Of a DNA stretch of 43,487 nt, positions 25,653-34,793 are shown piece after piece. Every line of letters begins with the position of its first letter. Position 1 is the first letter of the stretch. Source of the stretch: Thiodiazotropha sp037384445 (GTDB lineage: Bacteria > Pseudomonadota > Gammaproteobacteria > Chromatiales > Chromatiaceae). The notes under the pieces are model-generated. The model was not told the DNA's origin, did no database searches, and was given only the letters and a program-made list of their open reading frames with translations. The stretch spans positions 1-43,487 of the forward strand of contig JARRNY010000017.1 in NCBI GenBank assembly GCA_037384445.1. The letters are read 5' to 3'. A program made the position numbers and the translations under genes.

Positions 25653-25675
25653 GGCGGGGCCTTCAGTGCCCCGCC
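25653..25675 (+). terminator. Hairpin terminator after the PEP-CTERM gene
   Basis: Perfect 8 bp stem GGCGGGGC-cttcagt-GCCCCGCC beginning 20 bp after the stop codon. No T-run follows, but the position between convergent genes supports a bidirectional transcription end. Confidence 0.6.
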
Positions 25676-25748
25676 TGATTGGCTAAACAGCTCCCCCGCT
25701 ACATCACTTCTCTACTCTCTCTTTTTTGAATATCCCGCTAAGAGCGGT

Positions 25749-26390
25749 TCAATCCGTGCCGCTGCTGCGTTGGTATTTGGGTAACCCAAGATCCCAATAG
25801 AGGGCCGCCATACGCAGGAGAAAGATCGTGCTGCCGGCGATGAGTGCCGCCAGGGTTGCATCGACCTGCAGCTTTAACAGGCCGATCAACAACAAGGCTC
25901 CGCACCAGGCTGCCGTGGCATAGAGCGGTCCCTGGAAGACCAGCGGCTCTTCGTTGCAGAGCACATCGCGCAGGACTCCCCCCATCACTCCCGTGATCAC
26001 GCCCATGAAGCTGGCCACCAGCCAGGGAGCCTCCAGTAGCAGAGCCACTTTACAGCCGGCGACGGTGAACAGCGCCAGGCCGAGGGCATCGGGAATCAGG
26101 AACAGCCGGCTCGGCAGATCGATGCGACGGGCGAGAAAAAAGGTCAGCAGCCCCGCCCCCAGAGCGACAAAGAGATAGGTCTGGTCCGCCACCCAGAAGA
26201 CTGTTCGGTCGAGCAGCAGATCACGCAGGGTGCCGCCGCCGAGAGCTGCTGCCATGGCGATCACCATCATGCCGAAGAGATCGAACGGACGTTTGCCCGC
26301 CTCCAGTACCGCAGCCGCCGCCATCACCGCGACAGCCGACTGCGTGAAGCCGTAGATGATGGCGCTGATCGGCAGATCTACCGGGCTCAT
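25749..26390 (-). CDS. TRIC-like/UPF0126 cation channel protein (YicG family)
   Basis: This 213-residue, seven-helix inner-membrane protein has two Gly-rich repeats, ALGGGTLRDLLLDR and VMGGVLRDVLC, which are the kinked pore motifs of the bacterial TRIC family (formerly UPF0126). Bacterial and archaeal TRIC homologues form trimeric monovalent-cation channels. The start codon overlaps the stop of the MscK gene (ATGA, 26387-26390), so the two are translated together. A shared role in osmotic or ionic homeostasis is a reasonable inference. Confidence 0.88.
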   Translation of the reverse strand: MSPVDLPISAIIYGFTQSAVAVMAAAAVLEAGKRPFDLFGMMVIAMAAALGGGTLRDLLLDRTVFWVADQTYLFVALGAGLLTFFLARRIDLPSRLFLIPDALGLALFTVAGCKVALLLEAPWLVASFMGVITGVMGGVLRDVLCNEEPLVFQGPLYATAAWCGALLLIGLLKLQVDATLAALIAGSTIFLLRMAALYWDLGLPKYQRSSGTD

Positions 26391-29300
26391 TTGGGCTGGG
26401 GTTTGTTTGGCGCGCGGCTGATGCGGATGTCGAGAGGGCTGCTGCTGTCGATGTGCAGATCACGTTGGGGAAACGCAATGCTGATGCCGGCCTCGTTGAA
26501 CTTGCGGTTGATCGACTCGTGCAGGGCTGTGATGGTGGGCAACCGGTTCTCCATGGCGCCCAGGTAGGAGCGCAGCAGCAGGGTCAGCGCGTTGTCGCCG
26601 AAGGCCTCAAAGGTGGCCACTGGTGGTGGATCGTCGAGTACGTTCTCGTTCTCATGCGCGGCTTCGAGCATCAGCGCCATGGCCTGGTTGACGTCACTGC
26701 CATAGGCGACGCCGACCGTGACGATCACCCGGTTCACCTTGTCCGTCAGCGTCCAGTTGATCACCCTGCCGGTGATGAACTCCTTGTTCGGTATCAGCAT
26801 CTCCTGTTTGTCGTAGTTGATGATGGTGGTGGCGCGGATGCGGATACGCGAGACCACACCGGTGGTGGTGTCCAGGGTCACCACATCGCCGACCCGGATC
26901 GGTCTTTCGAACAACAGAATGATGCCGCTGATGAAGTTGGCCACGATCTCCTGCAGACCAAAGCCGAGACCGACGCCCAATGCGGCCACCAGCCACTGGA
27001 TGCTCGACCACTGGAAACCGATGGTGGAGAAGGCGGAGATAACGCCGATACCGACGATCAGATATTGCAGCAGCGTGGTCAGGGCGTAGCGGGCGCCGGC
27101 ATCCAGCGGCAGGCGCTGCAGCAGGGTGATCTCCAGTACGCCCGGCAGGTTCTTGGCGGCGAGCAGGGTGATCACCAGGGCGACGATGCCCAGCAACAGA
27201 ACACTCAGGGAGAGGGGGGTTTCGGTGCTGACGCCGTCGACGATTTCCTGGGTGGAGATGGGCAGCACAATCTGGTTGAAGAAATCGAGGGCAGGCAGCA
27301 GGTCGCTCCAGATCATCCAGCTGCCGATGACCCCAGCGAACAGGTAGCCGAAGCGTACCAGCCGTTTCGCCTGCTCGCTGAGGGCATTGAAATTGAGTTC
27401 CGGGATCTCAACGGTGATAGCAGCAGACTCATCTTCGCCGGCATGTTGTTCCTGCTCCCGCTGGGAGCGCAGCTCTTCGCGTTTGCGCAGGGCGTTCTCG
27501 TATCGCAGGCGGCGCTCGGCGACGAAGAGATAACGCAGCAACAGCTCCTTGAGGAAGAACAGTCCGACAAAGAACCAGAAGGTCATCTGTAGATGTTCCA
27601 GCAGTCGAACCGCGAGCGTTTGATACCCCAGCGCGGTGGAGGCGAGCATGCCGATGACGATCAGCAGCAGCAGAGGAAACCAGAGAAACTGCAGTTGTAC
27701 CAGCAGGCTTTGCGGTTTCGACTTGCGCCAGTTGGTCATCAACTCGCTCTGACCCTGCAACAGGCGATAGAGGAACACCAGACCAACCATCATGATGACA
27801 ATCATCGAGAGGCGGCCGATCGTCATGGCCTCAGCCGGCAGGTTGGCGCCGGTATTCAGCGCGACCAGGAAACGGATCGAGGCGTCGAGGGGAATCATCC
27901 AGCGCAGCTCTCTGTTCAGCGGTTTGCAGACCTTCAGGTCCCAGCGCAGGTGACGGGTTCCCACACCTTCAGGGCGGCAGACCTCGTAGAGCAGCAGCGC
28001 TGCGGCCAGGGTGATCCCCACATTGACCAAAGCGTCGGCAAAGGCGACGGTAAACGGGGCTGCAGTAGGCAACATCTTCAGCTGCAGACCGAGACCAACC
28101 ATCAACAGGGGCAGCAGGGCAATCTTGATCAGCGTGTAGAGCAGGGCCCACAACGTCAGCGGGAAGCTGTCACTGCGGATCTTGCGCACCGATTTCGCCA
28201 ACAGGGGGAGTTGCGCGGCGGCGGCTTTGCGCTTGCCGATCACGAGGCCGACCAGTAGCAGTGTCACGAGTGCCGGTATCGGCCGATGGGTGATGGCCGC
28301 AAGTGTGTCCTTGGCCAGCTGTGTCCATTTCTCCCACTTAAATATCCAGCGCAGACTCACGCCAAGGGTCTTCATATTGGTCAGGCTGCCATTGGAGATC
28401 CAGATCAACTGATCGTTGATGTAGGTGATATAGGTTTCGCTCACCTCCACCAGTTGGCGCTCAGCCAGATCGAGGGAGGTGAGTTGGGCAATGTAGCGGC
28501 TGTAGACCTTTTGCAGTTCGTTGAGCGCTTCGCGGCGGGACTTGGCCAGGTTTTCGGTCAGTGTCTGCAGCTCTTTGTTGTCTGTGTTTTCTGTTGCCTC
28601 GGGCAGGGACTGCAGTGTTTGCGCCACTACCTGTTGCAGGTTGCCGCGCTCTCGCAGTCGCTCTTCAATGGTGATCTGGCGGTCCGTGGCCTGGTTGATT
28701 TCCACCTTGCGCTGGGCGGAGTTGCGGCTGTAGCTGCGAAAAGAGGGTAGCGCTTCGCGACGCCGGTAGAGCATGTTGCCAATGGCTTCGCTGGCGCCGA
28801 CAACCTCTACCCGTTGACGGGTACTGGCGAAGTCGGTACGGATTTCGTCGAGCTGCTGTTTGGCGGTGGCGAGGTTGTAGGTGACCTGCTTTTCCCGATG
28901 TACCAGCTCTTCCAGTTCGGCCCGGTTATTTGCGTTCTCCTCGGCGATGGTGCGCAGTGGGGCCGGTAGGTTTGCGGTCTCCGCCTGCAGCTTTTCGGCT
29001 GCCTGTCTGGCCTCGCTGGCCTGGGTCTCGCGCTGAGCCGCCGCCGCCGTGTTGAGAAGCTCCAGGTCTGCCTGCAGTCGGCTGATGCGGTTGGCTGTGC
29101 TGTCCCGTCTGGCCTGCGCCAGGTTGGTTAGCAGACTCTGGTTGCCAAGCTTAAGCCTGAGCAGTTCCAGTTCCGCCTGACGCAACTGGTAGCGGCTCTT
29201 GAGGGAGAGAAGACGGGCCTGGGTGAGAGACTTAGGCTCGCCGGCGGGCAGCTCCTTGAGCTCTTTTTGGATCTGCGAGAGGGTCTTGCTGCGTTCGTCA

Positions 29301-29797
29301 ATCTGGTCGTTGAGCTGTTTGCTGCCGACTAAAAGCTTGGCCAGGGATTCCAGTTGCTGTTTCTGCGCCTCTCGCGCCTGTGCCAGATTGATCTCATCCT
29401 GACTCACGCGCAACTCCAGCGCAGGCAGATCGGCCTTGGCGATGAACTGTTTCAGCTTCTCCCTGTTTTGCTTCTCATCAGGCGTTTTCTGCAGCTGCGC
29501 AATCAGCTGAGGGGCATTCTTCACCGTCTCTTCGAGCTGGTTCCGTTCCTCCTGTGACTTGGCGGCCAACTGCAGCCAGATGGTCGCTTGATCGTACATC
29601 TCCCTGGCTTTGGCCTTTTGTGGCTCATCCAGTGTCTGGTCGATATCAATGGTCGATTTGGCCGACTCCAGTAGATCCAGGGTGGGAGTCTCACTGCTCG
29701 AGAGGCTGCCGGCCAGCTCATCAGCAGCGGCTACTGAGAGTGATATGGCCAGCGATAGCAGGCAGGTGAAGCGAAATACGGCGCGCAATAGGCTCAT
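26387..29797 (-). CDS. mscK: MscK/KefA-type mechanosensitive channel
   Basis: The 1136-residue protein (E. coli MscK is 1120) has a signal peptide (MSLLRAVFRFTCLLSLAISL), a large periplasmic coiled-coil MscS_porin region (about 30-480, with many Gln/Glu/Leu heptads), a multi-helix membrane domain (about 490-900, including inner-membrane MscK family helices), and a C-terminal MscS core (about 905-1115). The pore helix segment ALGVGLGFGLQEIVANFISG is followed by IRVGDVVTL, both family hallmarks. It opens under membrane tension on hypo-osmotic shock, and MscK is modulated by K+ in E. coli. It is followed by the overlapping TRIC-like gene. Confidence 0.94.
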   Translation of the reverse strand: MSLLRAVFRFTCLLSLAISLSVAAADELAGSLSSSETPTLDLLESAKSTIDIDQTLDEPQKAKAREMYDQATIWLQLAAKSQEERNQLEETVKNAPQLIAQLQKTPDEKQNREKLKQFIAKADLPALELRVSQDEINLAQAREAQKQQLESLAKLLVGSKQLNDQIDERSKTLSQIQKELKELPAGEPKSLTQARLLSLKSRYQLRQAELELLRLKLGNQSLLTNLAQARRDSTANRISRLQADLELLNTAAAAQRETQASEARQAAEKLQAETANLPAPLRTIAEENANNRAELEELVHREKQVTYNLATAKQQLDEIRTDFASTRQRVEVVGASEAIGNMLYRRREALPSFRSYSRNSAQRKVEINQATDRQITIEERLRERGNLQQVVAQTLQSLPEATENTDNKELQTLTENLAKSRREALNELQKVYSRYIAQLTSLDLAERQLVEVSETYITYINDQLIWISNGSLTNMKTLGVSLRWIFKWEKWTQLAKDTLAAITHRPIPALVTLLLVGLVIGKRKAAAAQLPLLAKSVRKIRSDSFPLTLWALLYTLIKIALLPLLMVGLGLQLKMLPTAAPFTVAFADALVNVGITLAAALLLYEVCRPEGVGTRHLRWDLKVCKPLNRELRWMIPLDASIRFLVALNTGANLPAEAMTIGRLSMIVIMMVGLVFLYRLLQGQSELMTNWRKSKPQSLLVQLQFLWFPLLLLIVIGMLASTALGYQTLAVRLLEHLQMTFWFFVGLFFLKELLLRYLFVAERRLRYENALRKREELRSQREQEQHAGEDESAAITVEIPELNFNALSEQAKRLVRFGYLFAGVIGSWMIWSDLLPALDFFNQIVLPISTQEIVDGVSTETPLSLSVLLLGIVALVITLLAAKNLPGVLEITLLQRLPLDAGARYALTTLLQYLIVGIGVISAFSTIGFQWSSIQWLVAALGVGLGFGLQEIVANFISGIILLFERPIRVGDVVTLDTTTGVVSRIRIRATTIINYDKQEMLIPNKEFITGRVINWTLTDKVNRVIVTVGVAYGSDVNQAMALMLEAAHENENVLDDPPPVATFEAFGDNALTLLLRSYLGAMENRLPTITALHESINRKFNEAGISIAFPQRDLHIDSSSPLDIRISRAPNKPQPK

Positions 29798-29961
29798 AGG
29801 TTGATGGTGCTCGGTGTAGTGAAGACCTGCTTTTGTCCCTGTGGTGGAGAAATGGTTGCACTTGTTGATGGGGAATGCGACAGGAACCGCTAAGAGGAAT
29901 TATTTACCAGCCAGAAATTGCTTTCCACACTCTTGATGCGGTGGTGGGCCTATGGGGAGAT

Positions 29962-30483
29962 TCAGAGGGAGGTCTGGTCAGACGGTGTTGCTGGTCTTGA
30001 TGGGGTGGAAGGGGGTTGCGTTTGCGTGGAGATTGATGGCGCGCTGGTAGGCAAATTCGGCTCCCTGGCCGGCTCAGGACGTAGCCACAGCCAGGCAGCG
30101 ATCAATGTCAGCGTCAGACCGACCAGCAGTGACACCGGCCAGGTGGGATGGCTGAGGAGCTGTAGCAACAGGTAGCCGGTTGCGATGCCGCCAATGGCGG
30201 CCCATTTTCCGTTGCGGGACATCATGCCGTATTCGATGAAGAGATAGACCGGTTGGCCGAAGCGGGGATGGGAGAGGATGCGCCGCGTCAGATGAGGTGC
30301 GCTGCGTGACCAGCACCAGACCGCAGCGATCCAGAATACGGTAGTCGGCATCACCGGCAGAGCGATACCGATCACGCCCAGGGCAAACAGGAGCCAACCT
30401 GCGGCAACAAGCCAGGGACGCGGCTTCTGCTGGTCAGCCTGATCGTTATTGGGTTCGCTCTTCACCTTATGCATACCTCTCAT
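29962..30483 (-). CDS. DUF454 (YbaN-like) inner-membrane protein
   Basis: This 173-residue protein has three or four helices. The signature LGVIGIALPVMPTTVFWIAA, then SRSAPHLTRRILSHPRFG is diagnostic of the DUF454/YbaN family of small inner-membrane proteins. Compared with the usual 120 residues it has a Pro/Thr/Ser-rich C-terminal tail (about 138-173) that is probably disordered. Start ATG 30483 has GAGG 7 bp upstream. Function of the family is unknown. Confidence 0.85.
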   Translation of the reverse strand: MRGMHKVKSEPNNDQADQQKPRPWLVAAGWLLFALGVIGIALPVMPTTVFWIAAVWCWSRSAPHLTRRILSHPRFGQPVYLFIEYGMMSRNGKWAAIGGIATGYLLLQLLSHPTWPVSLLVGLTLTLIAAWLWLRPEPAREPNLPTSAPSISTQTQPPSTPSRPATPSDQTSL

Positions 30484-30570
30484 CCTATATCCTCAGACCT
30501 CAGTTTACCGGCCGGATAGACTTGTAGATTGTAGGGTCATCAGTTTGCTTGAAGGCTCGGCACTGCTCCG

Positions 30571-31398
30571 TTAAAGGACGGTAGCCAGCCGGTCGCGCAG
30601 GATCGGAATCAGGCCGTCAGCTTCGCCGACCAGAGCGCTGCTCAGAATCTGCCATCCGGGGTGATCAGCACTGATCCGTCGACAGATGGCTTCGATGTCG
30701 CCGCCGCTGCCGGCGTGTCGGCCCGGTGACATGAAGAGCAGAGAGAGGGCAACGGGGCTGCTGTCGTCCTGCTTGCCGGCCTCAGCCAGTACCTCTTCCA
30801 ATAAGCGACCGTTGAAATCATAGTCGGCCCCCTGGCGACGCTCCATCACGGCTTGCGTAAGCTGCACATCGGAACCGAGGATGCTTCGCATCTCATTAGC
30901 CAGATAGCGGCGCACGGCTGTTACCTGTGGGATCGGCGAGCCGTGGTCGACCAGGATCACCCGCTTTAGACGGCCTGGAGCTGGATCGGGCAGTTGCGCA
31001 CAAAGGATATGGGCCAGACGTGGCTCACCCTCTGGCAGGGGACAGAGTACAGGCGCTTGGACGAGTTCGAAGTCATCGTAGGTAGCCGCAAGTTGGGCGC
31101 TCTGCTCGGGGATGTAGGAGGAGAGGGCGCGGCTGGGACCGAAGAACAGCGGCAGCACGATGAAACGGCGTTCGCCAGCTGCCAGTCGCTGCTGCATGAA
31201 GGGGGCAAAGGTGTTGGCCGGTATGCCCTCAAGGGCCTCTGGCGGGATCTTGTGCGCGTGCTGCAAAGAGACGGCATGAACGGTGGAGCCGACAGCGTCA
31301 CTGAGCCGGGCTGCAAGACGGCGCAGATTGAGTGCGGATTCGGCCCGGCTGGAGCCGTTGTCTACCAGCAATATGGTGGGGTTGGTCATGACGCTCAT
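30571..31398 (-). CDS. CbiX/SirB-like protein with two chelatase-type domains
   Basis: This is a 275-residue protein with two similar halves. The N-terminal half has DNGS (13-16) in place of the metal-binding DHGS and VLPLFFGPSRALSSYIP. The C-terminal half keeps DHGS (151-154) and the SPGRH motif (H228), the pair of His ligands expected in sirohydrochlorin ferrochelatase/cobaltochelatase. It may insert metal into a tetrapyrrole, or serve another role since no sirohaem or cobalamin genes are near. It is the last gene of the acyltransferase-ThiF-CbiX operon, and its start overlaps the ThiF stop (ATGA at 31395-31398). That tight linkage suggests a dedicated job different from general sirohaem synthesis. 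Confidence 0.75.
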   Translation of the reverse strand: MSVMTNPTILLVDNGSSRAESALNLRRLAARLSDAVGSTVHAVSLQHAHKIPPEALEGIPANTFAPFMQQRLAAGERRFIVLPLFFGPSRALSSYIPEQSAQLAATYDDFELVQAPVLCPLPEGEPRLAHILCAQLPDPAPGRLKRVILVDHGSPIPQVTAVRRYLANEMRSILGSDVQLTQAVMERRQGADYDFNGRLLEEVLAEAGKQDDSSPVALSLLFMSPGRHAGSGGDIEAICRRISADHPGWQILSSALVGEADGLIPILRDRLATVL

Positions 31399-32138
31399 CG
31401 GTTATGGGCCAGCACCGGCCCGCGGGCGAGTAGCAGTTTGAGTACCTGGCTGGCGGCAAAGCCGGCGCAGAGTTCGCAGCCCATGGGCGTGGAAGGCCCC
31501 CGCTTGGCGATGAGATCGATGCGCTCAGGCATGACCAGATAGCGGGCATGGGCCCTGGCTGGGGCGAGGCCGACCAGAAAGCGCAGATACTGCTGATACT
31601 CGCCGGCATCCTGCAGCTGAAAATAGTCTTCAAAACTCATCTTGCCGGGCAGGAAGCTGAGTAGGGCTGAGCCCATGCCGAGTGGCGCTGCAGTGACTGC
31701 CGGAATAGCCAGACGCTGGCAGGCGGCAAACACGGCGCGTCGAGCTTTCAAGGCGAAAAAATCGAGCCCGTCGAGGTAGAGGTCGCAGCTGTCGAGAAAG
31801 GTCTCGGCGAGTTCCGGCTGGACCCCTTCCGGGAAGCGCGTTATCTCCAGCTCCGGGTTGATCGCCAGCGCCATCTCGCAGAGGGCGTCGAGCTTCGGCC
31901 GGTCGACTGTATGCATGTTGGCGCCGGCCTGACGATTGAAGTTCTCAACCGCGAAAGTGTCGAAGTCGGCCAGGTGGAAACGGCCCACACCGAGGCGGGT
32001 GAGGGTCAGCAGATGGCTGCCGCCAACGCCACCCATGCCGGCGATGGCGACCCGGGAGAGACGCAGTCTCTCCTGTTCTTCAGGGGTGACCCAACCGATG
32101 TTTCGGGAGAAAGCGGTGGCGTAGTCAAATGACGTCAT
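31395..32138 (-). CDS. ThiF/MoeB/HesA-like E1-type adenylyltransferase
   Basis: This 247-residue protein has all key E1-like residues: nucleotide loop GMGGVGG (34-40), D58/D60 of HLADFD, N-x-N-R at 66-69 (ENFNRQAG), K82, and D123/D126 of YLDGLDF. A single CxxC (221-224, CELC) near the C-terminus replaces the usual two pairs, so zinc binding is doubtful. E1-like enzymes adenylate the C-terminus of a carrier protein (ThiS/MoaD/Ub-like) or a peptide; no such carrier is visible here. The gene overlaps the acyltransferase upstream by 14 bp and the CbiX-like gene downstream by 4 bp. The partner could be the acyltransferase product. Confidence 0.85.
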   Translation of the reverse strand: MTSFDYATAFSRNIGWVTPEEQERLRLSRVAIAGMGGVGGSHLLTLTRLGVGRFHLADFDTFAVENFNRQAGANMHTVDRPKLDALCEMALAINPELEITRFPEGVQPELAETFLDSCDLYLDGLDFFALKARRAVFAACQRLAIPAVTAAPLGMGSALLSFLPGKMSFEDYFQLQDAGEYQQYLRFLVGLAPARAHARYLVMPERIDLIAKRGPSTPMGCELCAGFAASQVLKLLLARGPVLAHNR

Positions 32139-32901
32139 TGGAGTGGGTTGTCTCGTAGTGGAGCTGCTGCATCTCGTCGAACTGGCGTTCCAGATTGTTT
32201 TGGATGAGGTGGTAGAGTTCGAGGATCTGTTCGCCCATGTTGATGGTCAGCTCATCGCGAGGAAGTTCGAACAAAGCCCGCTGGCCGCGCAGCTCGAAGG
32301 TCTGACTGATCTGATGAAAAACCAGACCGAAACGTTGCAGGTGGCGCTGAAGACGGGGCTCCATCACCACCAGTACCCGATCCAGGTCGCAGAGCTCTAC
32401 CAGGGCAATCGCTGCAAGGTAGAGGCCGATGGAGATGTTGGGGAAGTTACGCCGTTCCTCCTCGGAGTAGATAGTGGCGCTGCTGTGACTGTCGAGAATG
32501 AACGGCTTGCCTTTCTCTTTGGCGCGTCGGCGGAAGTTGCTGGGTACTGCCAGGCGTGAGATCTCGCCAACGGGTTCGCCGGTGAACTCATTGAGGTGGC
32601 GATCGCGGCGCAGCGGAATCGGATGGGTTTGGCAAGGCAGTGGCGCTTCCGGTCTGCTGATTTGCGGTAGTACCAGTCTTACACAGCCGGCGACATCTCC
32701 AGAGCGCTTGTGTTCAAGCAGGCAGTGGTAGGCGTAGTCGTCGCAACTGTCGGTCTCAAGCCGATGCTCGTTGAGCGGCTCCCAGCCGAGCTCCTCGGCA
32801 TAGACCTGGTAGCGAATGGCGTAGGCAAAGCGCTGTTGCTGACGGGTCAATGCAAGGCCGACTTGAAAATACTGCGAGAAGTTCTTGGCCAGACTCTCCA
32901 T
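32125..32901 (-). CDS. PEP-CTERM/exosortase system-associated acyltransferase (FeeM-like)
   Basis: The 258-residue product from ATG 32901 was chosen for the GGGAG located 5 bp upstream; ATG 32913 overlaps that site. It shows the signature of the exosortase-linked N-acyltransferase group related to autoinducer synthases and FeeM: FAYAIRYQVYAEELGWEP, DDYAYHCLLEHKRSGDVAGCVRL, and GEISRLAVPSNFRRR (each under 20 residues shown in parts). Known relatives use acyl-ACP to N-acylate an amine such as an amino acid. It is the first gene of a three-gene operon with ThiF- and CbiX-like proteins. An exosortase substrate protein (PEP-CTERM) is encoded 7 kb away. Confidence 0.85.
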   Translation of the reverse strand: MESLAKNFSQYFQVGLALTRQQQRFAYAIRYQVYAEELGWEPLNEHRLETDSCDDYAYHCLLEHKRSGDVAGCVRLVLPQISRPEAPLPCQTHPIPLRRDRHLNEFTGEPVGEISRLAVPSNFRRRAKEKGKPFILDSHSSATIYSEEERRNFPNISIGLYLAAIALVELCDLDRVLVVMEPRLQRHLQRFGLVFHQISQTFELRGQRALFELPRDELTINMGEQILELYHLIQNNLERQFDEMQQLHYETTHSNDVI

Positions 32902-33358
32902 GTGTTCTCCCATGTGTGGCGAATGTGCTCCCAGCGGGTCCAAGTGCTGAAGGGGCCGGAAATCCGGTTACCGCAGCAGTCACAACAGTATCTATTTCAT
33001 AAACATGTGACAAATTCAATGACTCTAGTAGAGTGATGGCTGGTGACAGTGACCGATAGTTTTAGGGCCGGGTGGTCCATTCAATACCTGAAAGCGCTTA
33101 TGATAACTACGTGAAAATCAGGGATATTGGTAATTTTTGCCTCCCGGTGCAGCCAGGATGCGCGCCCCGTTTGTTGGCTGGATTGAACCTGAATCCGTGG
33201 GTTCAGGTTGAAGTAAAGCTGATCAAGATTGGCCATAAGCCCTGTCGACTGCCTGTCATGGTTGACCTGGATCACTTAAGCGGAGATTTTGTGTAAAGCG
33301 GAGCACTATTTGAGCGCTATAGTTGCGACCGCTTTTATAGTGGGATGGATTCTGAGGC
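32902..33358. other. Intergenic region with a strong hairpin
   Basis: Between the acyltransferase operon and the GGDEF gene. A stable hairpin AACCTGAATCC-gt-GGGTTCAGGTT occupies 33186-33209 (one T-G pair); no T-run follows. It may be an operator or regulatory RNA element. I see no gene: frames on both strands across it have no domain signature and lack ribosome sites. Confidence 0.45.
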
Positions 33359-34540
33359 ATGAAGTACTTGATAACTATGTATATAACACTCAGCGAGTCA
33401 CTTGGGATCTATACCGCTGACCAGCTCTACGAGTTGGTCACCGATCGGCAACACGGGCTGCCCATCTCCCGGCATCGAGCGGCGATCATGCAGAGCCGTG
33501 TCTACTTCTTTTGTGTAATTTTCGCCATCCTGGTACCTGTCTGGGCAGTGATAGATCTGCTGTTTCTACCGGCTGGATTGTGGCAGGAGTTGCTGACGGT
33601 ACGAGTACTCTCTTCCGCGGCTTTTGCTGCACTAGCCTGGCAGGCGCGCAAGGATCCGGAGCTGAAACGGGCGCGACTGCTGCTGGCCGGCATGCTGGCG
33701 GTAACGCCAATCTTTTACATTGTCACCGATCACTGGATAAACGCCTATGAGCTGGACGGCATGGCGCTGGTGGTGGCAGAACTCTACGCCCTGCTTCCGT
33801 TTGTGATGGTGGCTGGTTTGACCCTTTTCCCGCTCACGCTGGTGGAATTTATCGGCTATGCGGCACCGATGTTGCTGGTGACCGTCTATGTCAGCTATCC
33901 GCAGACCAGCGATGAGATCCCGCAGGCAGTCTCAACCATCTGGCTGTTCGTGCTGATTCTCGGCGTTGCGCTCTTCTCCTCACTGAATCAGCTACGCTAC
34001 ATGCTCTCTCAGGTCAGTCGGGTCAGTTACGATGTGTTGACAGGCTTGCTCACCCGCCGAGCCGGGATAGAGATGCTCGACCTGCAGTTTCGCCTCGCGG
34101 CCATGAGCGAGAGTCCGCTCTCCATCCTCTATTTTGACCTGGACCACTTCAAAGCCATCAACGACACGTTTGGCCACGAAGCAGGCGATGAGGTATTGAA
34201 GAAGGCTGCCCGCCAGATGAACGCCAATGTACGTAAAGGCGATAGCGTGATCCGTTGGGGCGGCGAAGAGTTCATCATCGTCTTACCGACAGCCGACCCC
34301 AACGAGGCTAACGATGTCGTCGACCGCATCATGCAGGCCGGTCTGGGTACGCGACCTGACAATGAGCCGGTGACCGCCAGCATCGGCGTGGCGGAAGTGC
34401 AGAAGGATGGGGTCAACGACTGGAAATCCCAGGTTGAGCTGGCCGATCATCGAATGTACAAGGCCAAGACCAGCGGTCGCGCTCGGAGTATTGGTGTCGA
34501 TGGCGAGCATAAGTTTTGGCCGCTGAAAGAGATAGCCTAA
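33359..34540 (+). CDS. Membrane-bound diguanylate cyclase (intact GGDEF)
   Basis: The 393-residue protein has an N-terminal cytoplasmic stretch, six predicted helices (about 48-70, 78-96, 106-122, 140-160, 164-182, 192-212) and a GGDEF domain (about 222-385). The active loop is GGEEF (301-305), with FDLDHFKAINDTFGH metal and nucleotide residues, DHRMYKAK late motif, and inhibitory site RKGD (292-295) five residues ahead. So it should synthesise c-di-GMP with product inhibition. The same co-linear layout is found in the degenerate paralogue at 17643-18803. It precedes the GNAT-C39 gene by about 250 bp, with no sign of an operon. Confidence 0.9.
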   Translation: MKYLITMYITLSESLGIYTADQLYELVTDRQHGLPISRHRAAIMQSRVYFFCVIFAILVPVWAVIDLLFLPAGLWQELLTVRVLSSAAFAALAWQARKDPELKRARLLLAGMLAVTPIFYIVTDHWINAYELDGMALVVAELYALLPFVMVAGLTLFPLTLVEFIGYAAPMLLVTVYVSYPQTSDEIPQAVSTIWLFVLILGVALFSSLNQLRYMLSQVSRVSYDVLTGLLTRRAGIEMLDLQFRLAAMSESPLSILYFDLDHFKAINDTFGHEAGDEVLKKAARQMNANVRKGDSVIRWGGEEFIIVLPTADPNEANDVVDRIMQAGLGTRPDNEPVTASIGVAEVQKDGVNDWKSQVELADHRMYKAKTSGRARSIGVDGEHKFWPLKEIA

Positions 34541-34793
34541 GCCGTTCGAACCGTAATCAGCGCAAAGCCGGAAGAGTGCGCGAAATCGATTGACAGCGAG
34601 CTGAAGCAGACCTATTTTCCGCTCTATCAGGGCACTGGTTCAGCAGTGCCCGATCAGTCCTCAATCACGCCCGATTCTGATCCTGCAAAGCGTCATGTGT
34701 TGGTGGACTGTCCGCATATAATTTTGCTTGGCGACACCAGCCTATGGGCTCCCGATGTTCTCAGTTTCCCACCGCTTGTCCGGCCCCACCGGG

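Noticed and set aside
26453..27592. 379-codon forward frame inside mscK
   Set aside because: Antisense shadow of mscK's conserved MscS core; composition is Gly/Asp/Gln-rich without domains.
33072..33296. 74-codon forward frame with GTG start
   Set aside because: No ribosome site and it contains the hairpin; better read as non-coding.
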